A stretch of DNA of 64,000 nt, from contig OENT01000808.1 of assembly GCA_900239685.1 (NCBI GenBank), forward strand, positions 1,718-65,717. Direction: 5' to 3'. The notes below the pieces were generated by a model that saw only the letters and a program-made list of their open reading frames with translations, made no database searches and had not been told where the DNA came from. Below are positions 1 to 11,414 of this stretch, piece by piece (position 1 is the stretch's first letter; the number at the start of each line of letters is the position of its first letter). This DNA is from Rotaria macrura. Taxonomy: Eukaryota; Rotifera; Eurotatoria; Philodinida; Philodinidae. The position numbers and the translations under genes were made by a program.

Positions 1-240
1 TGTTGTACAAAGTTCTGCTGTGAGAACAGAATTCTTGAGAATTCTGTGAGATTTCTGCTGTAAATACAGAATTCTAACCAGAATTCTGCTTTACACCGTA
101 CTAGTGTTGTACAAAGTTCTGCTGTGAGAATAGAATTCTAGAGAATTCTGTCAGAGTTATACTGCATCTTGTTTGAAGAGTATTTCAGGTGTAAGCAGAA
201 TTCTTAAATTCTGCTTGGTGAGAATTCTGCCTGCCCTCTT
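1..240. repeat. Two-copy direct repeat rich in AGAATTCT palindromes
   Basis: The first 104 bases restart at position 105 with the same opening (TGTTGTACAAAGTTCTGCTG), so there is at least one and a half copies with a 104-bp period. Both copies carry paired CAGAATTC / GAATTCTG motifs facing each other, and more copies of the motif follow to about 230. The array runs off the left edge. It looks like a terminal or subterminal portion of a foldback or satellite element. No coding capacity is seen. Confidence 0.7.
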
Positions 241-3150
241 TTCTCGACGACATAATACCAGTAGAATTGATTTGACCGAATCAAATTTGATAGTATCACA
301 CCATGAACCATTTCTTATTGCTTTAACCCTATACGATCAAATAGAATCTTCAATAAGTTATATCTAAGTGCAAGCTAGAAAAAAAAATATAAAAGTGTGG
401 CGGAGAGATTCCCCCTATTTTTTCTTATTGATTGAATCTCTCTTGGAATATATTTGCATTGCTGAAATGGATATATCAGTGAGCATAATTTCAATCTTAG
501 CTTTCCACATTCGAAAGTTGTTTTCCAAACGTGGACGCTATTAGCGAGATCGACATTAAATCTACTTCTCAAGTCATTCTAGCGTTATCTCTTAATTCTG
601 TATAAAGTGCTGTTCATAACCAAAAGAGAAATGTAGGTGAGTTTATAATAAATTAAAGTACTAAAACATTCCTGTATTTTACAATCCTAACATAAATTAG
701 TAGAAGTATGACTCGATCAAAATATGATAAGTGTATTAATGTCTTTTAACCAAATGTAACAGTCTTTGGCATCAATAAAAAAATGATTTCCTTTTTGAAA
801 AATCGAACATACCTTTGTTGGCAAAAAACACAAAACTGAAAAAGAAATACATATTGTACTATGAGAACCTCTATAAAAATATGTCATACTACACCTTTAA
901 GGGTTTTCGCGAAGATCTTTAACTTTTTAAAGGTACTAGATTTTGACACGATGTCATGAAATTATTTTTCAATGACATCCAGTGAGTACAGAATCTCGAA
1001 ACATCAGACTTTCCGGCTAAACGATTCCCACTTTTATCGAGCGTATTTAGCAAATTCTGCATAAACGATTGCAAAATCACAACGTTTCAAGCGGTAAAAG
1101 ATACTTTTCATAGCTAAATCTTGCTATGTCACGTAAAAGAATTTTCTTCATTGGTAGATACCAAAAAAATTGACGATGTTAGCAAGTCAAACTGCGACAC
1201 GAGTACATAACATAACGTCTTCTAGATACTCATTTCGCTGAAACCTCAACCTCTATCAAGAATAAGCGGTCAGATTGAACACATTCATACAATATAAGAA
1301 CGAATTCCCAGTTGCAAAACTTTTCCCTACACTCTGTAATACAAAACAATAGCCTCCGCGTCCCCTTCGTCCTTCTTTAGCCAAAAAGTTCAAGGACTTC
1401 CATATAATTCTACACCATGGCAGCCAATTCAAGTAACCTAACTACCTACCAACGGAGAGCTGCCATGATTCATTACAAAGATGTGCCTTTAATCACCATC
1501 AAACAGGAACTAGTACTAAACAGTAATTTGAGGTAGCCCCCTTCCTCACAGTGAAAGCCCTCGGGCTTCTCTTTAGAAAGCCGACTATTGCAACTTTCGT
1601 GAGAAAAGTATAATTGGTGGCAATGCCATTTCCACTCCCAATATTCTTCAAAAATCCTATACGATTAGAATTAGCCTTCAATTTTCATAAAGCAGGCTAC
1701 TTTATTATTTGCATAGGTCAAAAAACATTTTTGTGGTGGCTCCCCCAGAAACCGGCAGCCTTTTTCTCTAGTTTGATTCCAAATTAAAATGATCTTAGGT
1801 TATTCGCACCGCTGATCAAGAATGTGATATTTATTTTGTTTCAAAAATATTAGAGAAATACGGCTAGCATTTTCTCCTTATTTTATTTTGAAAAAGTAAC
1901 GTGAATTTGAATTCCAACAATTTAATACTGATTCTCTTTTATTTAACATTATGTATTGGTAATAGTGCAGCACTATTATCAATTTATGATACTGAGAGGA
2001 AATATCAGTAGTCAACTTTAAGCAATAGTGTTCAGTTTTTCCCTCTGAAATCGACTAAAGATAGATTTCCATATGAACTGGAATTAGATTTCGCGTGAAA
2101 ATCAATTTCCAAGCATAAGAACAATTTCTAACAAAACCCATGCGCTTATATCAACAGAAATATATATTTATAGTGGTATACGCGTCATAAATGTCACACT
2201 TCTTTCATCACTATAGCACTAATACCAGTACGCCGCTTATTCCGTGGATTTATGAATACTCTAATAAATCGCTTCTTTCAAGAAAGTGATTTTATCGAAA
2301 AACCCAACCCCACAACACAACCACTTGGTACCTAAACTTTACTGTTTTCAATAAACTGCAGACATTCTGCTTTTCTTTACTCACTACACAAAATGATGTA
2401 CAATCTACTTTACTCTATCAAATAAAGATAAAGTGCCACCTCTATATGGAAACTGAAAAAACTCTTCTTGGCATATTCGAACAGTGAGTTCTTCTCACTC
2501 TCCATAGTCATGTTAAAACAAAAGCGATATCTAGTTTTTTGATCAATGATGTCGATCTTCTCCGCGTCGTCTAACTTTAGAAACCAAATCAAAACACCAT
2601 GTCTTTTGGTTCTTAGGATGAACAACTGCTAAAAACAATATCCTCATCTCTACAAAAAAAACACCAGCACACCATATTCACATTTCTATCGTGATTCTAC
2701 TCATTGAGGTTTCCTTCAGATTTTACGGAGACCAAAGATGGTCTCACAGTCACTAAAATTTAGAAAAAAACACTCGAGTCACAAAAACGCTTGAGGATGT
2801 TGCTTAAGTATCTGAATAATTCGCTCAAACGTCGAAAATTAAATGAGATTCAAAATTTTTCCACTGATAATACCACCACAAGGAAGACTATTCCATCTTT
2901 CATAATCACCATTCTTACAAGAACTTATGATCAGGCAACATTCTAATAACCAAGGGTGGGCCTTAAATTAGAACCACAAGTGAGGATGTCCGTAATATCA
3001 TTAATTCCACATTCAGAAATAACAGCACAATAAACAACAGCAATGTCAGTCTGCACGATATTTCCATAAAACGACACATGCACTTATTCACTATTCACGA
3101 AACTAAGCCGTGAAAACGAACCAACACTACTACCTAGATTACAAAACAAA
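241..3150. other. AT-rich stretch with no convincing gene; possible transposase N-terminus
   Basis: No ORF here looks like a real gene. The only suggestive segment is 1417-1536 (+), an ATG-started 39-codon ORF (MAANSSNLTTYQRRAAMIHY then KDVPLITIKQELVLNSNL), which resembles the N-terminal helix-turn-helix opening of Tc1/IS630-type transposases. It stops at once and nothing transposase-like follows in any frame, so it would be a fragment at best. Confidence 0.3.
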
Positions 3151-3159
3151 ACCAAGATC

Positions 3160-4260
3160 GGCATTTTCTCTTCATCTGTCTCATACAGAACCCCCGATAT
3201 TTTCACACCAACACTGACCCAATTTGCTTAATCTAGACAGATTATTGAACCGAAAGTTGCACAACATTTAGCTCAACCATTAGAACAAACAACACAACCA
3301 CCAATATGTCTTCAGTTTCTCTCATATGAGCGTGCCAGTTTCCACACAGATACGATCACCGCACTTCAAGTCTGTAACAACCGAATCATACCCAAAGAAA
3401 AGAAACATTTGGCTCAACTATTAGGAAAACCAATGCGACCTTCATTCTCTCTGTATTGCACATATAGCCTTGTATGTATTTTTACACAGACAGTAACAAA
3501 CCTTGATCTCTCTCGCAACCAAATTCAAGATGAAGGCGCACATCGTTTAGCTTGAGCATCGCAAAACAACACTGTAACTACCATTCTCGCTTCATCTCCC
3601 TCAAATACTCGTCTTCTTATTTTCACACAGACGCTCACCATACTTCATCTCAATGACACCAGAATCACACATATAGTAGCGAAACACTCGGATCAAACAT
3701 TTGAAAATAACAGAATGGCACTCCTTCTCTCTGTATTGCTCCTGTAGCCATGTCCATATTGTCACACAGACACTCACAACGCTTGATCTCTCTTGAAACC
3801 TAATAGAAGACGAAGGAGCACAACATCTAACGCAATCATTGCAAAGCAACGCTGTGACCCTCATTAACTCTCTATTTCCCTCATATAGCCACCTCCGCTT
3901 TTTCTCAAAGGCACTAACTACACTTGATCTCGCTTCAAATGGAATCAAAGATGTTGGGGCACAACATCTAGATCGACCATAGCAAAACAAAGCTGTGAAC
4001 CTCATTTTGCCTTCATCTCTCTCATATATCCATCTCGATGTTTTTACATAGAAAATGAGCACACTTACTCTCTCTCCCAACGGAATTAGATACGAAGGAG
4101 CACGACATCTGGCTCAAGCATTACGAAGCAACACCGTATGTCATTTACTCTCTTAATCTCTTTCATATATCGATTTGAGCTTTTCCACACAGAAATTCAC
4201 GACCCGTGATCTCAATCAGAATGAAGTTAGATATTTGCTTATGCATGAGATAAGACAGTT
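3160..4260 (+). pseudogene. Decayed leucine-rich-repeat (ribonuclease-inhibitor/NLR-type) gene
   Basis: About eight units spaced roughly 140 bp apart each encode a piece of the LRR motif LTTLDLSxNxIxDEGAxxLAxxLxxN. Clear examples start near 3490 (TNLDLSRNQIQDEGAHRL) and 3770 (LTTLDLS, stop, NLIEDEGAQHLTQSL). Units are separated by about 50 bp of pyrimidine-rich sequence ending in ACACAG, as expected for one LRR per exon with short introns. In-frame stops occur in several units and donor sites are degenerate, so the gene is dead. No NACHT or other effector domain is visible upstream. A long antisense ORF over the same DNA is only a by-product of the repetition. Confidence 0.7.
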
Positions 4261-5826
4261 GATTTGAAGAAGTGGACACGGAAGGAAGTCGTAAGCATTG
4301 ACTTTGATGGTTGTTTGACTGATCGCTTAAAGGACCTCTTTTTACTGTATTTTGAAATGTTTCTGAAGGTTTCGGATTTCAAATGAATATTGTATGTGTT
4401 ACATGTGAGTTGTGATAAATACCAGAGCGGTATTCTTGAACGTTTGTCGTAAACGAGATTTAAAGAATTGACTGTGTTCTGATATTAACTTTGAAAAGTA
4501 ATCGCTGATGAGTAGTAAGTAATTGCACGAAGAGATAGTATTTTCAAAACAAGGGAATGCAAGTGCTTTCTGAATTCATGAACATACAAATTGTTGTAGT
4601 TCCTGGAAAGGCTTTTAGCTTTTGTCACAGTTATTTGCTCTTGGAATGGACTATCTGAGAAAAAAGCCTACTATCTTGATAGGAAACAAAATTAATCGAA
4701 ACAAGATTTTGCAAAAGATACTTTATATGACGTTTTATTGCATTTTGTAGTATTGAAAATCATGAATACCATTTTCTATTCAAGATGTTTTTGAATTGAG
4801 CTGTTGCTTTTTTTAATGTGTTGCATAAACCATATAATGATTCGCGGTTGATGTAAGTAGGTCTTCGATGCTTTTGCGAATCTTTCCGTTTTCTGTATTT
4901 TTGAAGTTCATATACTGTAGTATCTGTTCATATTAGAACAGTTCAATACATGTATAAGTATCAATATGTGGCTTTATACACGTTTTTTCGCGTCTACTTA
5001 ATTTGACGTTGTTTAGTTTGAGTTTTAGTACGGCATTCGTTGCTTCGATAAGTATCGTAGCAAAATCAGGAGAAATACAATTGATACTATCATTTTTTTA
5101 AGGGGATCGTAAAAAGTAAGCCAATTTATTCTTCATGTGGACGCTGTTTTCTTAGAATTAGATGTTGAATAATTTCATTGATATCCTTATGTCATTGAAG
5201 TGCTATGTCAATAAAGTTCCTGTACTTATTAAGTTAACACATGTAGCCGATTTTTAGAAATAATGTAAGTATAGCAATGCAGTATTTTCTTCTATAGAAA
5301 TGCAATAAATGCAATTACATGATCATGTATTATCCTTTTCCAACTCATTACAATGCATGAATACATCGATGAATAATAATACATTAGTTGGATTTCGTTA
5401 TCATATAATTGCGTATATTAGTTTTTTCAATGCATTTAAATACGTTAATAACTTTCACTAGTGTACTATCATGACCGCATCCATATAAGTATGCCCTTTG
5501 ATCAATATTCTCACGACTGTAATCCTGTACTCATGTACCCAATGTATATGCTCTCGTCGCTAAATCCCAATATTTATAACATCAGCATTGATTGCATAGA
5601 CGATTTGTAAAAGACTTAATAAAAGAACTTATCACTATTCCCGATTGCTTCACGTACGTGTGCTGGTGAGAATGAGATTGAGGTCAAAGATGAGATAAGA
5701 TAATACCGTCTTAATATAAATCGATCGAGTGCATGCCCGTGCATGAGTTAAATATTGCAAACTTAATGGAAATCTGTTATACCTGTCAACAAAAAACATT
5801 CCTCCTATGATTATGAAACTAAAGAT
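4261..5826. other. No gene recognised
   Basis: AT-rich sequence with frequent stops in all frames. No repeat, RNA gene or splice-bounded coding exon was recognised. Confidence 0.5.
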
Positions 5827-5840
5827 GGTGTGGGTGTGAG
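5827..5840 (+). repeat. Short telomere-like tract (GGTGTGGGTGTGAG)
   Basis: Fourteen bases of TGTGGG-type sequence in otherwise AT-rich DNA. It resembles the repeat reported for bdelloid rotifer telomeres and three longer tracts elsewhere in this window, but here no retroelement junction is seen beside it. It is short enough that chance remains possible. Confidence 0.4.
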
Positions 5841-5882
5841 TATGAATATATTTGAAGATGAGCACAACAGCACACCTTACCT

Positions 5883-6397
5883 ATGCTCGCACACCTATAC
5901 CTTCAACTGCCAGTTCAAAGTATTCGACTACCTTTCCAAATCTGCGCTGCTCTAGAAAAATTGTTCCAATCATGCGCATATAATCGAATTCTTGTTGGTC
6001 GATTAAATCCTTCTTTATCGATTCATCTTGCGCATCGATTACTAAAAGAGTACGATGAATATATTTGACAAAAAGAGTTCAATGGTTTTTCTCGCAATAG
6101 ACTTGTTCCATATTGAACAGAGTTGCCATAATTGAAAAACCTTTCTCCCTTTCTGACTCATGGTATGTATTCAAGTGCTTGGCGATAAAGTTCGAGGGCA
6201 CAATTAGAATTGCCTTTTTTTTCGATATACGCCAGTTGATGATAAACGAAGTATTTTTCAGGGATAAAAATCAGCTTCCTGTGCTGCTGCATTCACCCGA
6301 AAATTGGAAAATGCTTCCAAAATATCTGAAGTCGACTTTCAATACAACAATCGGCTCATCTTGGTGGAGAAAATATAACTTTGTGCTTGAACATTAA
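5883..6397 (+). other. Unrecognised ORFs, possibly remnants
   Basis: Two adjacent open stretches (5883-6068 and 6113-6397) encode 61 and 94 residues. The second, from a non-ATG start, contains phrases such as SPENWKMLPKYLKSTFNTTI and GSSWWRKYNFVLEH that look less random than their surroundings. No family was recognised and no splice-site arrangement joins them. They may be fragments of a decayed gene or chance ORFs. The rest of 5841-7498 shows nothing. Confidence 0.2.
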
Positions 6398-7498
6398 AGG
6401 GAATGCTGCCATTAACTTGGCTCTTCTCATATCAGTTAAAAGAATGTTGCCTATCTACAAAATCATTGTTATGAAAATCTGCACCAAGGAAGTTCTAGAA
6501 AAACATTCAGTGCAACATGCCATTTTTTGTTAGCGTTGCAAACAATTTTATTCGTCCACAATTGCACGAATAGTCTATGTCTTTTTTGTTTTTGTTTATC
6601 ATCACACCCCATCAAACGTTATAGAAAAAATGAAGAATATGAGGAAGTTGTTTCAAATAGAAAATTATCCTATATCATGCAGGTAAAAACTATTTATTGA
6701 TTCTCAAAGAGTATACCTTATGATATATGAACACGCTTTGAAATACTTTTCGCTTTGAATAGAATCAGTTTCTATGTTATATGTTCATCAAACATATTTA
6801 CATGTCTTCATCAGCATGTTACGAATGAGGAAGGATATAATAGCTAAAAACTGAATGATAACTACATTATATACAGAACGAGCACGTTTTTTTTATTACT
6901 GGCAGCAATTCTTACGATGGAATTATTGTCGCTATCATCTTGCAAAAACAAATGTTTTCTTTCTTTCTTTCTAAATAGCCTTCAAGTAAACTATCAATAA
7001 TAAATAAAACGAACTTTGAGGACGTTATGAATCTCAACTACGCAGATGCCGTACGAAAATGGCATCAGGTTGCTTAATTCTTATGCCAATGAATAGTTAA
7101 GTCAATCGAGAGACTTGTTTCATTTATCCTATCGTTGAACTTTTCGTCACAATAAATGATTGACGATATGGGTGTGCCAACTGCACCACAACTCTCGTGC
7201 AATCGCACCGATTAAAAAGAAGGACGAGAGCATATAGATTGATTGCCAAATTTAGAAAACTAAAAGAAAAATGAGAACGAAACACACATCGATACTTTGA
7301 GGTATCATACTGATAAGTAGGCTCACGCGTTACTTCTACCTCCTCTGATATCTTCTTCTTTTCTGAAGGTAAATAAAAGTCAAAGGTAACACTCATTTTT
7401 TGTGTCTGAGGTGTGGTGAAGATATTCATAAAAACGACATTTGACAAAAACAGATGCTACGTCGGTATATTTGAGATGATTGCATTGAACAATTGTCA

Positions 7499-8731
7499 AT
7501 GAATTTCCTTCCCCTTTTTTTAGGAATTGGGTTTTTTCTACTGCTCATGACACTGTGTTGTTGGTCAAGAATGCTGCCACAATCACAAGAACGTGATCCT
7601 GATTGGAATCGAAACGCCAGCCAATTGATAATCAGTAAAGGCTATCCATGTGAAGAACACAAAGTTATCACTAAGGACGGGTATATTCTTACCGTTTTCC
7701 GTATTCCACATGGTCGAAAAACACAAATAATCGGTCGACCTGTACTGCTTCAACATGGTTTGCTCGACTCAGCTGCGACTTGGGTACTCAATTTTCCAGA
7801 TCAAAGTCTCGGATTTTTACTTGCTGACACTGGATATGACGTTTGGCTAGGCAATATGCGTGGCAATCGTTATGCGCGTGCTCATGTCAAATATAATCCT
7901 GATCATGATGAAGAGTTTTGGGACTTCAGTTGGGATGAAATGGCAAATGATGATCTACCATCTATGATATTCTACATTTTGAAGTTGACGAAAAACACAC
8001 AAATTAGTTATGTTGGTCATTCACAAGGTACTATGATTGGATTTGCGGAATTTGGTCGTCCGGATAGTGTACTAAACAACAATGTCAGCTTTTGGGCAGC
8101 ATTGGCACCTGTGGCACACCTGGGTCATATCGAATCGCCAATCAAATATCTAGCGACACAAACGGTAGAGAAAGATCTGGAGAAATTTTGGCATATCTTA
8201 TTTGGACGCAACGAATTTCTTCCATCGTCCGAAATTCAAGATTGGTTACAAAGTATTGTTTGCAGTCAACCGTTTATTGCTAAAGAACTGTGTGAAAATA
8301 TCTACTTTTTGATTTCTGGTCCTGACAAGAAAAATGTGAATATCACACGAGCTCCAGTTTATGTAGCACATATTCCTGCCGGAACATCGGTAAAGAATAT
8401 GATTCATTTCGCTCAAGGTATTCAAACCAATATATTTCAAGCTTATGATTATGGTTCACCGGAAAAGAACCTACAGCATTACAATCAAACAACACCACCG
8501 ATGTATCCTATTCGTCCTATGAAAATACCTACAGCTATATTTTCCGGTGGGGAAGATTGGCTTGCAGATCCGACAGATGTGAAATTCATTTCTGACAATT
8601 TGCAAAGTATTGTTTATCAAAAATACATTCCGGATTACAACCACATTGATTTCATTATTGCTTTATCAGTTAACAAATTGATATATCCCGATTTAATCAA
8701 TATTATGCAAAAATATCATCCTCCTACGTAG
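7499..8731 (+). CDS. Acid (gastric/lysosomal-type) lipase, AB-hydrolase family
   Basis: Intact single-exon ORF of 410 codons. An upstream in-frame TTG is open, but the first ATG is at 7499 and gives a good signal peptide or anchor (MNFLPLFLGIGFFLLLMTLC). After it comes the acid-lipase N-terminal region (SKGYPCEEHKVITKDGYIL), then the oxyanion segment VLLQHGLLDSAATWV and GYDVWLGNMRGNRYAR. The nucleophile elbow is GHSQGT (Ser about residue 175), the catalytic Asp lies in GGEDWLADPTDV (about 357), and the catalytic His in YNHIDFI (about 382). The full triad and the length (family usually near 400 residues) suggest a functional secreted or lysosomal enzyme hydrolysing triacylglycerols or cholesteryl esters. 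The substrate cannot be told from sequence. It lacks introns, unlike the mannosidase nearby; an untranslated upstream exon cannot be excluded. Confidence 0.93.
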   Translation: MNFLPLFLGIGFFLLLMTLCCWSRMLPQSQERDPDWNRNASQLIISKGYPCEEHKVITKDGYILTVFRIPHGRKTQIIGRPVLLQHGLLDSAATWVLNFPDQSLGFLLADTGYDVWLGNMRGNRYARAHVKYNPDHDEEFWDFSWDEMANDDLPSMIFYILKLTKNTQISYVGHSQGTMIGFAEFGRPDSVLNNNVSFWAALAPVAHLGHIESPIKYLATQTVEKDLEKFWHILFGRNEFLPSSEIQDWLQSIVCSQPFIAKELCENIYFLISGPDKKNVNITRAPVYVAHIPAGTSVKNMIHFAQGIQTNIFQAYDYGSPEKNLQHYNQTTPPMYPIRPMKIPTAIFSGGEDWLADPTDVKFISDNLQSIVYQKYIPDYNHIDFIIALSVNKLIYPDLINIMQKYHPPT

Positions 8732-11414
8732 CCATGAGATTTTTCATTACTGTGTCCTTATTTTTGATTTTACAGATAAGCTACGTGAACCGATATATGA
8801 ATCAGGGTGCCGGTTTGTGAATTTGTGCTTAAATGTGTTTGTGAATGAGTTTCATTGTGGATATCCTTGAAAAAAAACTATCGTGACCGCTCCTATATCA
8901 ATAAATTGAGTTTGATTTCTTCTCCCAGCGCGTTAACCGTGAAGAAAATTCTAGAAATGAAATAAAAATCTAGGATACACCTATATGCACATAAAATTAC
9001 GCTGTAACACTCTCGAATTGCCAAAAAGATACATACGAAATTATTGACAAAAGCAAAAATAGATTTGTTCTTATGTAGGTCCCTCGATTTAATTTTTATC
9101 TGATGTGTATCTCGATATTTATGTCTCAAGAAGAAAAGAAGATAAGAAATCCAAAGAGAGAGAAAGAGATGTGAGAGTTCTAGCATGTAACAATGGAGCC
9201 CTCCATAAAACAATGTGTGCTCGCATACGAAATTAACAATCAAAAATGTTTTTAAATGTTCATAACCTACAAACTCGATCATAATGCTGCTCATGGATGA
9301 TGCAATCATGGAGTAACCTTTTAACTTCTTCAATGGTTACTTGATTCTTCAATCCGATAAGTAATCTATGTCGGACCATATTAATATTCAAATAAAATAT
9401 GTTCATGGATTTCGATATTCGTTTAATTTTCGGATGCCAAATAATCGATAAACTGGACGAATAACTTGGAACCGGTATCGCTTGACACGATGACGACTAT
9501 CGGTCTTCCAATTGCGTGTTTGTTTGGTTGTTGTTGTTGTACCTAAACAATAAGGATCTCTTACCTTATGTGATTTAAACATCACATGAATTCTCATCTG
9601 TTAGCTAGATGACTGTGTAACAAAAAAGGGGCAAAGATGCGAAAGTGCAAGAGTTGAATGAAGAGGAAGTAGCAAATTTGAAATGAGCTGAGAAAAAGAG
9701 AGATGAAATGAAAGAAGTCCACTCCTTTTTCGTATATGTGAATTATAGTTCTTTTATTGAAGACAAGACATACACCAGCTGCTTCTAGCTCGATCCGATT
9801 ACAACTTCTAACTAGAACCAACTGAAACTACAACTATTACTATCATCTCTCTCCCTTCGCTCTATTCGTTCTTCTCTGATTCTCAGAGAGAGAATACTGT
9901 ACGTATGTCCAGAAGAGCAAGAGAGCGATGAAGTGATCAAGCGAGAGAATGAAAAGAAGGGAGTGGGAATAGAGAAAAGAGATTACGACAGGAAAATAGT
10001 GATAAGAGAAAGAGGAGGAAAAGGAAGGTGTCCTATAACAACTTGGATGATGCATAGACTTGATGGCTTCCACCTCCGGGTAGGCAGAAGTGAAACACCC
10101 TTTGCGATTTTGTTATTCATAAGGACGTCAATGCACTAAAGCCCCTTGGCACAAAATCCTGCTTCAAATAATAGATGGATTCGGTGCTAGATCAAAAACC
10201 GGGAAAACAAGCGCAATAGAACAATAGATTGATGTGTCATATCTACGTTTTCAATATGACGATATCACTGCTGATGAACTCTTAAATGTATTGTCCTATG
10301 TAGACAGCTACATATACAGCAGAATGAAAATTAGACAATGAATCAAGCAGGGAACTACAATGGATCAATCGGCATATGTTTATTAAAGCAATTGATACGT
10401 CTTGATAGAGTTCTCCTGGGGATCAATTTTACAATGCCATCTTTTGAAAATTTGTAATAATTCGATCAATTGATTCTATGATCGCTCAGAAATCCTAACG
10501 GACCCTTACACAAATAAGTGATTCAACCTATAAGAAGTTGTTACTTTTGAAGAAACGTGAAATAACACATCGTATAAACGATTGTTGATCCTTCCCGATA
10601 TTTCGACTTTCCCAAATAATCCAAATTCGGTCTTCTCACCGTATTTCGTATTAAAGTCGAAACTCGAATACCATCTGCTTATATATATGTACTTATAATA
10701 ATGAACTATTTTGTGTACAAAGTTTGCTTGGAATGACAGAATCACAATTGTTTCGGCAAGAAAGAAGTGGTTACTAATATCATTTGTTGAAATGGTTACC
10801 AGCGAGTCAAATACTAAATTCTCTAAATAGAAACAGATTATTAATACATACTTGTTCTTTTTTTCTCTTATGACTTTTATTACGATCAAAAGTTGCACGG
10901 CAATATCTACATCTGTTTTTTTTATACGTAAAGCAAAAACAAGAACTAATATAATATTGATAAACAGTGCTTGAATAACTGTTTAAATTATGCTATTGAA
11001 ATGCCTTTACGATTGCTCATTTTTGCTTGCCATAATGAGTCATGAATCTTTACTATATATGGGAACTCTATTTTCTATTTGCATGCATCAACTGTAGAAA
11101 GTGTCTCTTTGTTTCTTGCCAAGAGAAAAATGACAAATTCTTTTAGTCATTGATTATATGTATATAATGAAGTTATTTAGTTTGTGGTCAACTATTTAGT
11201 CTTTTCTATCAATAAGTTTTCTTTTGCATCTAAAATCGAATACCTATTCGATGAATATATTGCTAGAAAAGTAATAGAATGAATCTAGCTTGTTGGTTAA
11301 AGAAATTACATGTTTGAGTCGAAATCATCTTTCCAATAATATCGACATATGGAACTGAATATGTCTTTTATTTCATTTAGACAATAGTAGTCAAATTATA
11401 TTCGTCAGTTTTAG
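8732..11414. other. No gene recognised; purine/pyrimidine-biased patch
   Basis: Intergenic DNA between the lipase and the 3' end of the mannosidase. Around 9840-10030 one strand is strongly purine-rich (GAGAGA, AAGGAAGG runs), which creates spurious ORFs on both strands. No domain, RNA gene or splice-bounded exon was recognised. Confidence 0.5.

Noticed and set aside
3601..4080. 159-codon minus-strand ORF with internal repetition
   Set aside because: It is the antisense of the LRR repeat units; the sense strand gives recognisable LRR motifs and intron signals.
7493..7498. Two extra N-terminal codons of the lipase ORF
   Set aside because: They would start at TTG; the first ATG is at 7499 and gives a normal signal peptide.
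9843..10139. Overlapping ORFs on both strands near 10 kb
   Set aside because: Products of purine/pyrimidine-biased low-complexity DNA; no domain features.
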